Shown here: piece after piece, positions 51,401-61,954 of the stretch
Numbering within the stretch: position 1 is the first letter of the stretch
Layout of the letters: each line of letters starts with the position of its first letter
Source: Drosophila pseudoobscura
Lineage: Eukaryota; Arthropoda; Insecta; Diptera; Drosophilidae
Direction: 5' to 3'
Assembly (NCBI RefSeq): GCF_009870125.1
Contig: NC_046683.1
Coordinates: forward strand, 17,493,001-17,557,000
Length of the DNA stretch: 64,000 nucleotides
The notes under the pieces: model-generated
Told to the model about the DNA's origin: nothing
The model's input: only the letters and a program-made list of their open reading frames with translations
Databases searched by the model: none
Program-made: the position numbers and the translations under genes

Positions 51401-52950
51401 GTGCGCTGCGATCAACTGGATTCGTTCTGCCTAGACACATGCGTATAGTAAAGCTATTTTCTTGTATCAAAGAGCTATCGTTATTCTAAGAAGTCTCAAG
51501 GAAAATCAGCACCAAAAAATCTTGCGCACGTAGTCTACTCCTGTACGACCAGTACTGGGTATGAAAATCGGCAGAAAAGCAATATAAAAATTAAAAACCA
51601 AAGAGAAAACAGAAAATCCAAAATAGATTTGTGTTATTTTCTGCATGGTGTCCGACGAAGAATTTGTATATACAATTCGAATGTATGTACATGTGTATAT
51701 GTCGTGATGACCTTTGATTACTTGTGTTCAACAAACTAGGTGGGCTGGGCAAGTCGCGAAGCAACAGTCGAGTTTTGCTTCCCGTGTACTTTATTTGCCG
51801 TGTCATTAAATGTCATGCCTGCACATACTCATGCATATGTACATATGTATAGTACATACATATATAGATTTGTACACACGTGCGTATATGTAAATATGTA
51901 TATGCGAGTGTTTACATTTACTTGCAACACTCGTGTTTGCTGTTGTCTGTGCGGCAAATTAATTTTTAATTATACAGCCGCAATGGCATCCCCACGCCCA
52001 TCCACTACCACCTGCGGTGTTTACTTTTTTCCTTCCCGGCATCGCTTTATTTGTGTTTAAATTTGATTTGGCTGTGTTTCACTCCTGCTCTTAATTGATT
52101 TTAATTGTTAATTTTTTTAGCTCAGAACACGGATAATTTAAATGCCGGGCCGTACTTCATAAATATGTTTAACAACTTGTCAATTAATTACTCCCGTGAG
52201 TCGCACAAAGCCAAGCACAGTATGCCAGCGAATAGTCAGACCGAAAACAGGAATGCGGAGAGCAAAACAAAAATTTAGTTCTGACTACGCGTTGTTCCAA
52301 CCGCAACGCCCGAATTGCAACTGTCGAGATGTCGTCGAGCGCTGGGAGACGGCGCTGTGTCAAGTTGTTGGCACCGCTCCAACAGCCACAGTCACAGTCA
52401 CAGTCCCAGGCATGCTCGCACAGCAGCATTCACCACTACACACTCGAAACACTGACAGAGACACTGGGCTAGAGACGCCCCCGCCGAAACATTTATACAA
52501 ATTTATGATTTTCAGATCACTCTGCTCTCAAACATCTCAATGGCACAGCCAACAGCTGCAGGCAGTGGCTGTAAGGGCGTATACTAGACACGCGAGGGCA
52601 CCTACCAACACGTCTATGTTTATGTCTGCATACAGATTTACATATCTATCACTTTCTGTAAGCCCGAAAAAGTTTACAATACAGCCTGACACGGATATAT
52701 TAAAGGATATCCTATTTACATATATGTAACTGGTACTCAAAGAGAATAGGGGTACCAATTTGTTCGAAATGATCGTAAGCGATCATGATGTATCAAGGAT
52801 TTTATAAAATGGCGCTTCTCTCTATCTCTCTATTACATACAAAAGTTTTGGTCCTTGTCCTCCGATATGTTGCTCATATCTGCGCGAGCGAGCGAAGCGA
52901 ATGAGCCGGGGGTTGGCGAGTCCCCGATGTGATTCGGTATTCGCTCCGTT
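48449..52950. other. Large region without a supported gene
   Basis: Should contain the start exon and promoter of the SMYD gene. Short protein-like frames at 50342-50554 (minus) and 50629-50811 (plus) remain unidentified. A possible plus-strand exon lies at 52121-52278, and a phrase near 49218-49260 (CGAGGGCTGCTATTTCAG) recalls mariner ends, but nothing else of such an element is visible. Confidence 0.35.
52121..52278 (+). CDS. Possible terminal exon of an unidentified plus-strand gene
   Basis: After an acceptor-like TTAATTTTTTTAG the frame QNTDNLNAGPYFINMFNNLS continues hydrophilic (RESHKAKHSMPANSQTE) to a TAG at 52278. Composition is natural, but no partner exon was found, so this may be a chance frame or a relic. 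Confidence 0.2.
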
Positions 52951-52953
52951 CGG

Positions 52954-53021
52954 TCAGTTAGAATCAGCGTCTCAGCTTTCTCGTTACATCGACTGAAAAC
53001 GGACTAAACGAAGCCAGTATC
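52954..53021 (+). promoter_or_regulatory. Possible initiator and non-coding first exon
   Basis: A fly initiator match TCAGTT (52954-52959) is followed 65 bp later by a consensus donor TATC|GTAAGT at 53022. The upstream 100 bp is GC-rich (GCGCGAGCGAGCGAAGCGAA). The next plus-strand coding start is 55963, beyond the Tc1 element, so it might be a leader exon of the MADF-BESS gene. Inference only. Confidence 0.3.
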
Positions 53022-53243
53022 GTAAGTTTTGCTGTGTCAGATCCGAAAATATCGGGTTTTTTCTCGATATTCAGGGATTAATTATAAAGTAGTTAGTGAA
53101 AAAAGAATAACAAAACTATAAATAGGTAACTTACAAAACAACAAAAACAATGATTACATTTTTTGAAAGAAACTCTTTACACAAAATATTTTCATTTTTT
53201 AAATTCAAAATTCTTCGTAATTATTTAATATATTTAACTAATT

Positions 53244-55371
53244 TTAATATTTGGTATGTCCTCCCTTAGCATTGACTACATGCTGGAGCCGTTTTTTCAT
53301 CGAATTTATCAGTTTTTGTAGGTCATACTCAAAGGGAATCTTTTGCCACTCTTCCAGTATGAATTCTTTTAGCTGATTGCGGTTTTTGGGCTGTCTTTTC
53401 CCACTTTCTTCTTGAAGTAGGCCCACAAATTTTCAATGGGGCTAAGATCGGGGCTCTGGGGTGGTGTATCAATAAAGCAGTTGTAAAGCAGCCAAGTTCT
53501 CACATTGGACTCTATGTTTGGGATCATTGTCTTGATAAAACTTGAATTTGGCCCTATTGTCCGTAATGAGCCCAAATTTCTCCGCACTGCTTTTTATACC
53601 CGATACTCAAAATGAGTATTGGGGTATATTAGATTTGTGGTAAAAGTGGATGTGTGTAACGTCCAGAAGGAATCGTTTCCGACCCCATAAAGTATATATA
53701 TTCTTGATCAGCATCAATAGCCGAGTCGATTGAGCCATGTCTGTCTGTCCGTCTGTCCGTCCGTCCGTCTGTCCGTCTGTCCGTCCCCTTCAGCGCCTAA
53801 TGCTCAAAGACTATAAGAGCTAGAGCAACGATGTTTTGGATCCAGACTTCTGTGATATGTCACTGCTCCAAAAATATTTCAATACTTTGCCCCGCCCACT
53901 TCCGCCCCCACAAAGGGCGAAAATCTGTGGCATCCGCAATTTCGACGATACGAGAAAACTAAAAACGCAGAATCGTAGAAGATAACTATATCTTCTAAAA
54001 TGCAAAATCTGAACCAGATCGTATAATTATTACAGCCAGAATCACGAAAACAATATCACTCTTTCTCGCTCTGTCTCACTCTAACACACAGGTTTCATGG
54101 TCGGTTTTGCCAATTGCAAAATATGAGTTCAAGGATCTCAGAACCTATAAAAGCCAGAGCAACCAAATTTGGTATCCACACTCCTGTGATATCGGACCTT
54201 GACCGTTTCCTGTCCAAATTTCGCCACACCCCCTTCCGCCCCCGCAAAGGACGAAAATCTGAGGCAACCACAAATCTCAGAGACTATTAAGGCTAGAGTA
54301 ACCAAATTTGGTACACACACTCCTTTAAGATGTCACTATAAAACGTATATCTCAAAATTTCGTCCCACCCCCTTCCGCCCCCACAAAGGACGAAAATCTG
54401 TTGCATCCACAATATTGCAAATTTGAGAAAACTAAAAACGCAGAATCATAGATAATGACCATATCTATCAGATTGGTGAATCTGGATCAGATCAGATCAA
54501 TTTTATAGCCAAAAGGAACAAATCAATTTGCAGTGGCTACGCAGCGCGTAGCTCAGACTGATTTTCTGTCTCTCTCGCACGCACTCTTTGTCGTGTCGTT
54601 AAATATTAGCGGCGTCTGCCAGAAGAGAGCCATACTGACTTAGTATCGGGTATAACCGTAGAGTTGCGGTGTCCGCAGCAACTCACAACGTTCCCCCTCG
54701 TTTAATTTGTTTTTAAAATTTGGAGGTACTGTTTGGCATCCATTGTGTTCTCAATAAATGCAATATTTCCCACTCCTCGGCTAGAGATGCACCCCCAAAA
54801 CATAACTGAAAATTTTCCAAACTTTACAGTCGGAATGATGTTTCGGTTATCTAAAGCTGTTAACGGCTTGCGCCATACTCTGGGTGGACCATCATTGTAA
54901 TATAGCATCATTTTTGTTTCGTCGCAAAATATGACGTCATCCCAATACTCTGCCGACTTACTGATCATGTTAACAGCGAAAGTGAAGCGCTTTTCCACAT
55001 TGACCGACGAAAGCAGCGGTTTTTTTTTTTGTGCCACTCTGGAAGAGTATTTATGGCGTAGAATAACCTGGCGTACTGTTTCGTGTGAAACAACCAAGTC
55101 AAGTTCTTCGTCAAGTTCCTTGGCCAGAGTCCTGACCGATATTTGCGGATTCGGATTAACTTTCCTGATGATTACGTCTGTCTATCTTCCTTTTACGGCC
55201 ACCTCCAGATTTTGTTTCCAGTCTCTCTTCGTTCTTCGCGCGACTTAGGACATTGTAAATTGTTTTCCTTGATACTGAAAACATTTCTATCATGTCTGCA
55301 ACAGATTTGCCCAACTGGTGATTATAGTAAATCAACTGGACAACGTCAAAGCTTAGTCTTTTGCCAGGCAT
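53244..55371 (-). pseudogene. Tc1 transposase, interrupted
   Basis: Read on the minus strand from Met at 55371: an N-terminal helix-turn-helix region (SVADMIEMFSVSRKTIYNVL), a basic stretch (GGGRKRKIDRR), a second DNA-binding half (SHETVRQVILRH), then the first catalytic Asp in VIFCDETKMML and VMFWGCIS. The frame meets a DINE-1 at 54703 and resumes left of 53595 with QDNDPKH. A one-base shift follows before PPQSPDLSPIENLWAYFKK (DD34E-type end), and the C-terminus is VNAKGGHTKY. Insertion plus frameshift mean no active enzyme. Confidence 0.85.
53595..54705 (+). mobile_element. Full-length DINE-1 Helitron nested in the Tc1 transposase
   Basis: It runs from TATACCCGATACTCAAAATG through the core and (GTCY)n tract. 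Three successive AATCTG(T/A)GGCA-type blocks follow, then TAGTATCGGGTATAACCG. It ends in a 3' hairpin GAGTTGCGGTGTCCGCAGCAACTC-like stem near 54661-54685 and ACAACGTTCCCCCTCGTTT. At about 1.1 kb it is the most complete copy here and serves as reference for the others. Confidence 0.9.
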
Positions 55372-55854
55372 TTTACAAATTTCAGAAAGTTAGTCTGTAG
55401 ATGTGCACCGGTAAAATTTCGCAACCAAATCAAAGTCAATGCAAAAATAGAGCAGCACTGAGCAACGCCAAAAGCATAGATTACGGTAAAGTCCCGTTTT
55501 TTCTAAGAACGAGATCAAAACAGAGCTCGAAAACGAAATGTGTAAAGAGTTTCTTGACAGTGTCAAAAATAAGTAATCATTGTTTTTGTTGTTTTGTAAG
55601 TTACCTATTTATAGTTTTGTTATTCTTTTTTCGCTAACTACTTTGTAATTAATCCCTGAATGGTTATGAATTAAAAAAATTTGATAAATTTGAACCAAAG
55701 GCCATTATTTTCTTATCCAAAGTCAACAAATTTAATTTAATTTCAGTGTGTAAAGAGTTTCTTGACATACTGTATTTGTGTGTGCGCGTACGTTTTCTTG
55801 CCTGTAGCGCGGACACTGTAGCTGAAATCGGAGCCGAAACCGGAGCTGAAAGAT

Positions 55855-55864
55855 TATTTATAAG
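55855..55864 (+). promoter_or_regulatory. Candidate TATA box of the MADF-BESS gene
   Basis: TATTTATAAG about 100 bp upstream of the ATG at 55963. An initiator-like TCAGTT also lies near 55927. Confidence 0.4.
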
Positions 55865-55962
55865 CTCTGGAAAAACAAACACACAAACACAGCTGAGCTG
55901 AAAAAGCTCGCTGAAATCAGCTCAGCTCAGTTTGATCGATCTGATGTCAGTACTGAACGATA

Positions 55963-57018
55963 ATGGACTGCGAAAAGTTGCTAAGTGAAATTGCGGTAAG
56001 CCCGGTCGTGTGGAATAAGCACCATACAAATTATTCCAATCGTTTAATTTTGGAAAAAACATGGCAGGCGATTGCAGATAAAATGGGGAAACCAGGTACG
56101 TTTTATTATTGACCTTTTGTATGTGCATTTATCTGCATGTACATATGTATATGAGGACTGAAAAAGATAAGCAAGAAGAAAAGAAAATAGACAGTGGGGC
56201 AAAATATATTTGAGTTATTTTTTATTTAAGTATTTAGATGATACACTTTTGTAAAGTCAAGTTTAGAATAATAGGGTAAAATAGTAGTGTGGTTAATAAT
56301 AATTATAATGAACAAATAAGACTCATGTATGTTTTAGTAAGGAAATATGACAAAAATGTTTTTTATAATTAAAATAATACGAATTTTTTGGTCATATTAT
56401 TCGGCAATGTTTGGCATCAGTGGCCCCAATACAATTGAGAAAAGTCGACTGGCAATTTTTTTGTGCTCTGTGCAATATGGTGGAAATAGCAGTCGCCAAT
56501 ATCTGAAACATTCCATATTTTTATTTTCAGCGGAGCAGTGCAAAAAAAAATTTAAATATTTGAAAGACGAATATCGCAAGGCTCAGCGAAATGTGTCAAA
56601 ACTCGCATCAGGAGCAGCAGCAGCGGAGTCTCATGTTTCGAAATTTAAATATTTCAATTTGATGCATTTTTTGAAGGATGATTTCGGTGGAGACGCCTGC
56701 GGACTAATGGACGAAAAATCAATGGCATTTAGTGACAATACGACTCAAATTATGACGGTGCGAAGTGCAAAAGATGACTTCGAAAAGGCAGGACCGTCCA
56801 AGCAACGACAAGAAGACATGGACAATGAAATTATTGAGATCGAAAAAGAGAAAGAGATCGAGAAAATAGAAAATAATGGCAATAACAAAGAATCTGACGA
56901 TTTGCTATTTTTCAAAAGTTTGATACCTTTGATGCCGAGCTCGCTGTCAGCAAGCCAGAAACTGCGGATGAGGACTGACTTTCTAAATGTCGTCCTGAAA
57001 TATTTGGACGAAGACTAA
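55963..57018 (+). CDS. MADF-BESS domain protein
   Basis: Exons 55963-56095 and 56531-57018 (435-bp phase-1 intron, GTACGT..TTTTCAG) give 206 aa. The MADF (Myb/SANT-like) domain spans residues ~3-85: KLLSEIAVSPVVWNKHHTNY, TWQAIADKMGK, CKKKFKYLKDEYRKAQRNV. A linker with an acidic/lysine run follows (EIIEIEKEKEIEKIE). The C-terminus holds the BESS motif (LLFFKSLIPLMPSSLSASQ then LRMRTDFLNVV). Family members bind DNA through MADF and mediate protein contacts through BESS; flies have many, acting as transcription regulators. The length is short for the family but both domains are complete. Which paralogue it is cannot be told by eye. It sits between two Tc1 elements. Confidence 0.85.
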
Positions 57019-57135
57019 TTGTATTTATTTTAATAATTTATATTTTTTGTTGGTATTTTCTTATGTACAAACATTATACTTTCTCTTATATTATACATTA
57101 TGCATACTCTTATTACACTCAATTACATACAATTA

Positions 57136-58557
57136 CAGTGGGGTGCAAAAGTGAGTACATACTCAAAAAACTCGCATGTACTCAGTTTTGCACTTTTACA
57201 AAAATCAAAGAAAATAACATCGTATTAATATTTTGTCCATAGACCCTTATTAGCTATTACTTTATTAACACGGTTTAGCATATTCTCTACCAAATTCTCA
57301 ATAATAGCTTTTGGAATACGATTCCTCTCCAATTCTACGCGACTCCAGAGATCGCCTAGGTAAAATGGGGCTAATTTGTACTGACCGAGCCGTCGTTTCA
57401 CGATTGACCATAAGTTTTCAATCGGATTGACTTTGAGCTGGCCACTGCATCAGTTTAAAATTTTGATTTCCTAGCCGTTCTCTAACAATTTTCGCAGTGT
57501 GCTTCGGATCCCCATCTTGTTGAAATGTTATTTGTGGTTCGGAATAAGCACATTTCTCCAGAAAATTGGGAAAATGGGTTTGCTAAATGTTTAAGTAGTC
57601 CTCTTTTCGCATTACCTACGTGCCACCATGTGAAACATCCCCAAACCATAATATTTCCAGCGCCATGTTTAACAGTTTGCTTGGCATGATGTCTTTCAAG
57701 TTTCTCTCCGGGCCTGCGCCGGGCCTGTACTGCTTCCCATCCGATTGATAACGGTTAAATTTAGATTCATCACACCAGGTAACACGTTTCCAATCATCCG
57801 TGGTCCAATTTTTATTTCAACCTTAACATTTTTTTCCGACAACGCAGGTTTATTTTGCTTAACGGCTGCTTTGTACCCAATGTTGCGAAGGGCTCTTCTA
57901 GCTGTCCTGCAACTAACATTTTTGTTTATGGCCATAGAAGCATTCTTTGGTGTTAGCAACTTATTTTTTCTCATTTCCGACATCATAAGTCTAGTGTCTC
58001 AGTCCGTTAACTTCTTAGGGCGGCCTTGGACTTGAGGTTTGGGGACAGCATTTCGCCCTTTTTTTGTACTCTGATCACCACCGATTGACTAATGCCAAGC
58101 TTTTCTATCAGTAAGGCACACAATATTATTTTCAACATTTTTCATTTTTAAGCACACGATAGACACTGTCTATTGAATTGAAGAAATCTGCTTCGATTTG
58201 TAAGAGGCAAGTCTTAATGTGATTTATGTATGTATAACAAAAATACAAAAAGAAGAGATTTAACTGTAAATCTGCAAGCTTTTTTGCTGATAAGAACTTG
58301 AAAGAGCGAAAATAGATGAAAATAACGAAAAGTGCAAAACTGAGTCCATGCGAGTTTTGTTTTTGCTTTTTTTGTTTTTCACTCTTTGACAACTTCTCAT
58401 TTCGCTTTGGTATTATTACCTATTTGCTAAGAATAAAGTGTATTGATATGGAAAAAAAGTTATTTTGCTTTGCTTTATTCGTTTGGCTGCTATGGGCGGC
58501 GAAAGTCAGTGATTATGATGATTATGGTGATTATGTACTCACTTTTGCACCCCACTG
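57136..58557 (-). mobile_element. Second Tc1-like element with matching short TIRs
   Basis: CAGTGGGGTGCAAAAGTGAG at 57136 is exactly inverted at the right end (CTCACTTTTGCACCCCACTG, to 58557) and both ends abut TA. Length 1,422 bp. The interior holds a decayed minus-strand transposase: an HTH-like part (SCRTARRALRNIGYKAAVKQ), HHAKQTVKHGAGNIMVWGCF around the central block, and LNPIENLWSIVKRRL-like remains near 57400, all broken by shifts and stops. Confidence 0.85.
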
Positions 58558-58564
58558 TACACAT

Positions 58565-59270
58565 ACAGTAGTCGGTCCAATGCGCCGAAGGTGCGAGGGG
58601 TCGAGGAAAAGCACCGCTTATGTGCTATCAGGATCGCCAGCGCGCTTAGAACTTTGTCCGACGACGCAGCACTGGTCATCGCTGGACTAGTTCCAATAGC
58701 AGAGCAAGTGCGAGAAAAGGCCGAGGTATATGAGCTATTTCGCAGGGACACCTGCGACCCTCCCACGAAAGTCAGCCATTCCACGAGGAATCACCTAGGC
58801 ACGAGATCGTCAGGAGATGGCAGACTCCACATCGTCTGCCATCTCCTGACGAATAAAGGACGCTGGACCCACAGGCTTATTGCATACATCAAGCTGTGGT
58901 TGGAGATCTTACCTTCAGGTCGTACCTGAAGCGGTTTGGCCACGAAACTAAGGACTGGTGCCCATCTTGCGGTGGAGTATCGTGGAGGACGCCCATCACG
59001 TCTTCTTCGAGTGCCACCGCTTCGAGTATGAGAGCCATCACCATCCGCGTTGGAGTGATCGTGCCACTCATAGTATCAGACCCCAAGGCGTGGGATGCCA
59101 CCATTAAGTTCGCCGCCATTATAATGCGGGAGCTACGGAGAACAGAGAGATAAAGGAAAGTGTCGGAGGAGGCCGTACCCCACAGCTACGCCCAATTACC
59201 CGACCTACAAAACCACAGACTCAGACCCTCACAACTTTCTGTAAATTTTAATATAAAAATAAAGGTAATC
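58565..59270 (+). mobile_element. R1-clade-like LINE 3' end
   Basis: The plus strand encodes HRLCAIRIASALRTLSDDAA and VIAGLVPIAEQVREKAEVY, a hallmark block near the end of R1-type ORF2. FGHETKDWCPSCGG and, after a frame change, EDAHHVFFECHRFE follow: the C-terminal CCHC-like finger. Frameshifts make it inactive. An inverted repeat of GGAGATGGCAGACTCCAC / GACGATGTGGAGTCTGCCATCTCC type lies near 58812-58850. Confidence 0.65.
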
Positions 59271-59321
59271 GAATACTAAAGAATTACTTCATATGTACAA
59301 ACATACACATAACGAAAAAAA

Positions 59322-59936
59322 AACGAGGGGGAACGTTGTGAGTTGCTGCGGACACCGCAACTCTACAGCGGCAGACGCCGCTAATATTAAACGACACGAC
59401 AAAGAGTGCGTGCGAGAGAGACAGAAAATCAGTCTGAGCGTGACGTCAGGCGATGCGTAGCCAGTGCAAATGGATTTGTTTCCTTCGGCTATAAAAAAGG
59501 ATCTGATCTGATCCAGATTCAGCAATCTGATTGATATGATCATTATCTATGATTTTTAGTTTTCTCGTATCTGCAATATTGTGGATGCAACAGATTTTCG
59601 TCCTTTGGGGGGGGGGGGGGGGGGGGGGGGTATCGCGGAAGTGGGCGGGGCGAAGTTTTGAAATATTTTTGTAGCAGTGACGTATCACAGAAGTATGGAT
59701 CCAAAACATCGTTGCTCTAACTCGTCTTTGAGTATTAGGCGCTGAAGGGGACGGACAGATGGACAGACGGACGGACGGACGGACGGACGGACGGACGGAC
59801 GGACAGACAGACAGGGCTCAATCGACTCGGCTATTGATGCTGATAGGGTCGGAAACGATTCCTTCTGGACGTTACACACATCCACTTTCACCACAAATCT
59901 AATATACCCAAATACTCATTTTGAGTATCGGGTATA
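59322..59936 (-). mobile_element. DINE-1 copy with expanded homopolymer and GGAC array
   Basis: Minus orientation: head GGTATA at 59936 and hairpin end GAGTTGCTGCGGACACCGCA at the left. Its (GTCY)n tract is a long GGAC array (59761-59812), and it contains 24 consecutive G at 59607-59630. Confidence 0.9.
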
Positions 59937-60135
59937 ACAACATTGTCCCAGCAAGAACGGACTATCAAGGTCCAATGAAGTACACGGATACTCCATTCAG
60001 CACCATCATCCCTCACAGAGACGAATGGCTCGAGGGACTCCTAGGCCCAGATGGAGCCATAAGCATCTTTATGGAGGAGGAATATACTCTGAACAGCTAA
60101 ACATAAGGCAATGATTCAGGCTTCCGGATCACTGT
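59937..60135 (+). mobile_element. LINE fragment, plus orientation
   Basis: About 195 bp nearly identical to the reverse complement of 62811-63006. It carries the stretch before the RNase H domain (KYTDTPFSTIIPHRDEWLEG) and is cut on its left by the DINE-1 end. Confidence 0.85.
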
Positions 60136-60204
60136 GAATTTGCAAGCAAACGTTGCTTCTAACTTTGCATGCATATTTTTTTGTTAAGGTTCTTAACTCT
60201 AAAC

Positions 60205-60548
60205 AAATTCTAATTTTAAAATAATTGAAGTGACTATCGCAAATTTGACCTAACCAGGTGGTCTCGTCGGGAGCCGAAGCTCGTTCGTGTGGTCCCTTAT
60301 CGTCAGTGCGTTTTTGCTTGAAAGGTTTTTCGCGGACGAATTTTATTATAAAGTTTTAACCCTTACGAGCCACCAACAAAAAATTACGTATTGCACTTTT
60401 TGCCGAATTCATGTTCCGGGAATAAAATTTATTCATGTTCCGAAATGTGCATTGAAGCGTAAGTTGTGGGAGCAAAGCCTCGGGTGCAGCCTTGGCGCTA
60501 ATTCTAAACTTTGCGATAGTCACTTCAATTATTTTATAATTAGAATTT
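60205..60548. repeat. 39-bp inverted repeat around the P-like relic
   Basis: 60205-60243 (AAATTCTAATTTTAAAATAA...) is the inverted copy of 60510-60548 with at most one or two differences. The right arm overlaps the THAP coding remnant; the left arm lies outside the P-like ends. Confidence 0.8.
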
Positions 60549-60594
60549 AAGACTGACTTTTGCCGACGAGATCACCTTATATAATTGCATCATG
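60256..60594 (+). mobile_element. Deleted P-like element with THAP-domain remnant
   Basis: The left part GGTGGTCTCGTCGGGAGCCG and the right end CGACGAGATCACCTTATA...CATCATG resemble the terminal repeats of P elements. ACCTAACC / ACCTAATC flanks give a near-perfect 8-bp target duplication, the P-type length. Inside, a frame (60287-60550) contains a THAP-type C2CH finger: YCTFCRIH, FIHVPKCALKRKLWEQSLG, LCDSHFN. This is the DNA-binding end of P transposase. About 16 bp of the left terminal repeat and nearly all of the transposase are missing. Confidence 0.75.
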
Positions 60595-60602
60595 ACCTAA
60601 TC

Positions 60603-61949
60603 TAAGCTAGATTGGCCGTTTCACTCTATCGCGCTCTAACTAAAACAGAATGTTCCAGCTGACCCCCACTGCCTATGGTCACACTAAGTTATGATAAAAC
60701 TAAAAAGCAGCTACGATAGGCAGCACACGAGCTGCCGTTATGTCAAACGAGCTGGTTTTTGTATTTATCGGTGTCTCTAGTGTGTTTTGTGATTTTTCCA
60801 AATAAAAAGAAAATGAAATTGCGCAGCCAAACCTACCGCGAAATGGTTAAAATACTCAAAGGTACAGTGGACATAATCTGATTTACACTCTTCTAAGATA
60901 TCTATCTTTTACCCGCAGACGCTGGTGTCTATGTGGAAGGAATGCAAACTTCAGAGCTTAAGCAGCTTTTGCAGACCGTAGAAATGTCCACCATGGAGCG
61001 AATTGAGGCAAACCAGGAAAACCAGAATTTTGAAAGTGCCCACAATGTATTTTGAGTGTACTTTGATCCATATGTGAAGTTGCTTTACACGTGTTTTCTT
61101 GCAGGAGGGCGAGCTGGAGGTTAATTCATCGCACCCCGTGGAGGTCCACCAATCGACTACCGACATGCTGCCGTCTGTGCTGACGCCTCGTTTCTCGCTT
61201 GCGCCCATGGCTGGTGATGTGGGTGTGAATATCTCTCAGCCTGGTTGCGATAGTCCTTCCAGTGAGCCACTTCTTCTGTCGCCTCGTTTCTCGCTTTCGC
61301 CCATCGCTAGTGATCTGGGTGTGGATCTCTCACAGCCTGATTGCGATAGTTCTTCCAGTGAGCCCCTTCTGCTGACGCCTCGTTTCTCGCTTTCGCCCAC
61401 GGCTGGTGATGTGGGTGTGGATGTCTCACAGCCTGATTGCGATAGTCCTCCCAGTGAGCCCCTTCTGCTGATTGTTCGTGCAGTTGTACATCATGCCCTT
61501 GAGTGGAGCCCCTCGGCCGAGCGTCAGACTGTACGCGAGCGTCGGACTGTACGCGAGCGCAGTGCAGACGGAAACAGCCGCGTACTCCGTTCGCATTCGA
61601 GGCGTGTCCAAACCAACAACAAAAACAATACCTAGAGTAGCAACGATCATTCATCCCCATCCACTTTATAAATCTTTGTAATATTTGAGCTTCGCTTCTA
61701 TCGCGTGGCATTCTTCCTCAGACGGAAGAACGTTTACATCGGCTTTTCGCGTGCGTCCAGACAAGGGCCATTTCCCTAACCCTAAATTTCATCCGACACA
61801 CTCAGACCCGGCGATTAAATATAATTAAATATATGTTCAACTATGCTCTTATTGATGTTTCAATATGATAATTATTATTTGGATTTATATTAAGAAACTT
61901 AATAAAATCAAAAGGCCTTCAGTGGCAAATCAAAAATCCAAATTTGAAA
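60603..61949 (+). repeat. Segmental duplication, copy 2
   Basis: Matches 36191-37379 almost base for base, apart from two extra 96-bp blocks and two fewer RQTVRE units in exon 3. The P-like relic sits exactly at its left edge and a LINE 3' end at its right edge. Confidence 0.9.
60813..61635 (+). CDS. Duplicated gene copy 2, unidentified
   Basis: Exons 60813-60861, 60919-61046 and 61105-61635 (phases 1 and 0) give 235 aa. It shares the SAP/HeH-like N-terminus and basic tail with copy 1. Exon 3 holds three 32-aa blocks (TPRFSLSPTAGDVGVDVSQP then the DCDS..SEPLLL part) where copy 1 has one, and only two RQTVRE-type hexapeptides. It stops 14 codons sooner at the C-terminus because a TAC codon of copy 1 is TAG here. 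Most differences keep the frame, suggesting that at least one copy has been under constraint. Function unknown. Confidence 0.65.
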
Positions 61950-61954
61950 TAAAC

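Larger units (their letters stand above)
53071..55772 (-). mobile_element. Tc1-family element (S/Paris-like), split by DINE-1
   Basis: Long terminal inverted repeats pair 53071-53157 with 55572-55659 (TCAGGGATTAATTATAAAGT and its complement). The right end continues to ...CTTGACATACTG at 55772 next to TA, the usual Tc1 border, and contains the repeated motif GTAAAGAGTTTCTTGACA seen in S-type elements. The left outer ~115 bp is missing. Excluding the 1.1-kb insert the element is about 1.6 kb, near the usual Tc1 size. Confidence 0.85.
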
